Below are positions 6,017 to 6,834 of a stretch of DNA of 6,834 bases, piece after piece. Source of the stretch: JAYWAM01 sp043782425 (GTDB lineage Bacteria > Pseudomonadota > Gammaproteobacteria > Burkholderiales > Usitatibacteraceae). Numbering within the stretch: position 1 is the first letter of the stretch; each line of letters begins with the position of its first letter. The translations under genes were made by a program, and so were the position numbers. The stretch spans positions 1 to 6,834 of the forward strand of contig JAYWAM010000078.1 of NCBI GenBank assembly GCA_043782425.1. The letters run 5' to 3'. A model generated the notes under the pieces. That model was not told the DNA's origin. It saw nothing but the letters and a program-made list of their open reading frames with translations, and searched no databases.

Positions 6017-6072
6017 TGGGGCTGTCACAAATCAGGAAATACTTAATAGGTGTTGCGCGCAGGTTTACAGAT

Positions 6073-6834
6073 TCAAGCCGCCACCTTCTTGTGCCAATTG
6101 GTATTGCCGATCGACAGCCGCATAACTTTCTTCCTGCCGCCGTAAATCAGATTGACCAATCCACGCGATACCACTACGGCGCTGAAAAGCGATGTCAGGA
6201 TGCCCAGGCAATGCACGATGGCGAAACCGCGCACCGGCCCGGAACCCCAGATGAGCAGCGCCAGGCCGGCTATCAGCGTGGTGATGTTGGAATCGAGAAT
6301 GGTGCCGAAGGCGCGCTCGTAGCCGTTGGTAATGGCCATTTGCGGCGACATGCCATTGCGCAGCTCCTCGCGCACGCGCTCGTTGATCAGCACGTTGGCG
6401 TCAATCGCCATACCGAGCGCCAGGGCGATAGCGGCAATGCCGGGCAAAGTCAGCGTCGCTTGCAGAATAGACAGCAAGGCCACCAGCAACAGCAGGTTGG
6501 ACGCCAGCGCGATAACCGACACCAGGCCGAACACCATGTAGTAAATAATCATGAAAATCGCGATGGCGATGAAACCATAGATCACCGAATTTTTACCCTT
6601 GGTGATATTCTCCGCACCGAGGCTGGGGCCGACGGTGCGTTTCTCGATGAACTCCATCGGCGCCGCCAGCGCGCCGGCGCGCAGCAGCAAGGCGGTGTTC
6701 TTGGCCTCGAGCGCATCGGGCATGCCGGTAATGCGGAACTGGTTGCCAAACTCTTCCTGAATATTGGGCCAGGTCAGCACCTGGGCGCCGGTCTTTTCCA
6801 CCAATATCATCGCCATGCGCTTGTTGACGTTTTC
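6073..6834 (-). CDS. secD: Protein translocase subunit SecD, C-terminal part (5' end beyond window)
   Basis: Only the last ~253 residues are in the window, entering from the right edge in frame (ENVNKRMAMILVEKTG...); full SecD in E. coli is about 615 residues. Visible are the end of the periplasmic P1 region with the segment TVGPSLGAENI, then the membrane block: VIYGFIAIAIFMIIYYMVFG, VIALASNLLLLVALLSIL, and the signature ALALGMAIDANVLINERVRE containing the Asp conserved in the proton path, followed by SNITTLIAGLALLIWGSGPVRGFA and a last helix near GILTSLFSAVV. The product pairs with SecF to drive late steps of Sec export. It ends with TGA at 6073-6075. The usual upstream genes yajC and tgt would lie beyond the right edge. 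Confidence 0.97.
   Translation of the reverse strand, partial: ENVNKRMAMILVEKTGAQVLTWPNIQEEFGNQFRITGMPDALEAKNTALLLRAGALAAPMEFIEKRTVGPSLGAENITKGKNSVIYGFIAIAIFMIIYYMVFGLVSVIALASNLLLLVALLSILQATLTLPGIAAIALALGMAIDANVLINERVREELRNGMSPQMAITNGYERAFGTILDSNITTLIAGLALLIWGSGPVRGFAIVHCLGILTSLFSAVVVSRGLVNLIYGGRKKVMRLSIGNTNWHKKVAA

Larger units (their letters stand above)
5798..6072. other. Long spacer between secD and secF
   Basis: secD and secF usually lie within a few tens of bases of each other; here 275 bases separate them. From the secD side the spacer holds about 50 bases without recognisable features, a GC-rich palindromic repeat (5932-6016), an AT-rich stretch that is an open frame on the minus strand (5838-5930), and three adjacent dyads (5819-5878). 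I see no confident promoter for secF; TTGTCA on the minus strand (5866-5871) resembles a -35 box but has no good -10 at proper spacing. Confidence 0.8.

Noticed and set aside
5924..6021. Insertion sequence between secD and secF
   Set aside because: No transposase coding capacity and no visible target-site duplication; it fits a small non-coding repeat instead.

Overview
The window is ordinary chromosomal sequence of moderately high GC, most likely from a betaproteobacterium (Nitrosomonadales/Gallionellales-like). I infer this from the SecD/SecF, YihY, DUF2069 and DedA sequences and from the style of the intergenic repeats; no rRNA or other decisive marker is present. I see no prophage, CRISPR array, tRNA, complete insertion sequence or defence island, and no clear new multi-gene system. 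The unusual material is in the intergenic repeats and in one large, poorly characterised PilZ-like protein.

Layout from left to right. At 1-40 lies a REP-type palindromic repeat that looks like one half of an inverted REP pair cut by the window edge, followed by a small hairpin at 78-94. A secreted TlpA-like thioredoxin gene lies on the minus strand (103-579). It is divergent from a 526-residue protein with a C-terminal PilZ-like domain on the plus strand (672-2252). That gene meets a YihY/BrkB-family inner-membrane protein gene (minus, 2239-3477) tail to tail with a 14-base overlap. The 119-base gap upstream of yihY holds a perfect TATAAT box, a C7 tract and a 20-base tandem repeat, and leads into a small DUF2069 membrane protein gene (plus, 3597-3986).

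A 21-bp-arm palindrome (3982-4034) covers the DUF2069 stop codon and separates it from a minus-strand cluster that reads secD (partial, entering from the right edge), secF, then a DedA-family gene. secF and dedA are 18 bases apart and look co-transcribed. secD and secF, which are usually almost contiguous, are separated by 275 bases. That spacer carries a GC-rich dispersed repeat folding into a three-way junction, an AT-rich open frame and three adjacent dyads.

SecD and SecF together form the proton-driven accessory complex of the Sec translocon. DedA, YihY and DUF2069 proteins are also inner-membrane proteins, and the TlpA-like protein is exported, so most of the window concerns the cell envelope. 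The PilZ-like protein would be the one candidate cyclic-di-GMP-responsive component.
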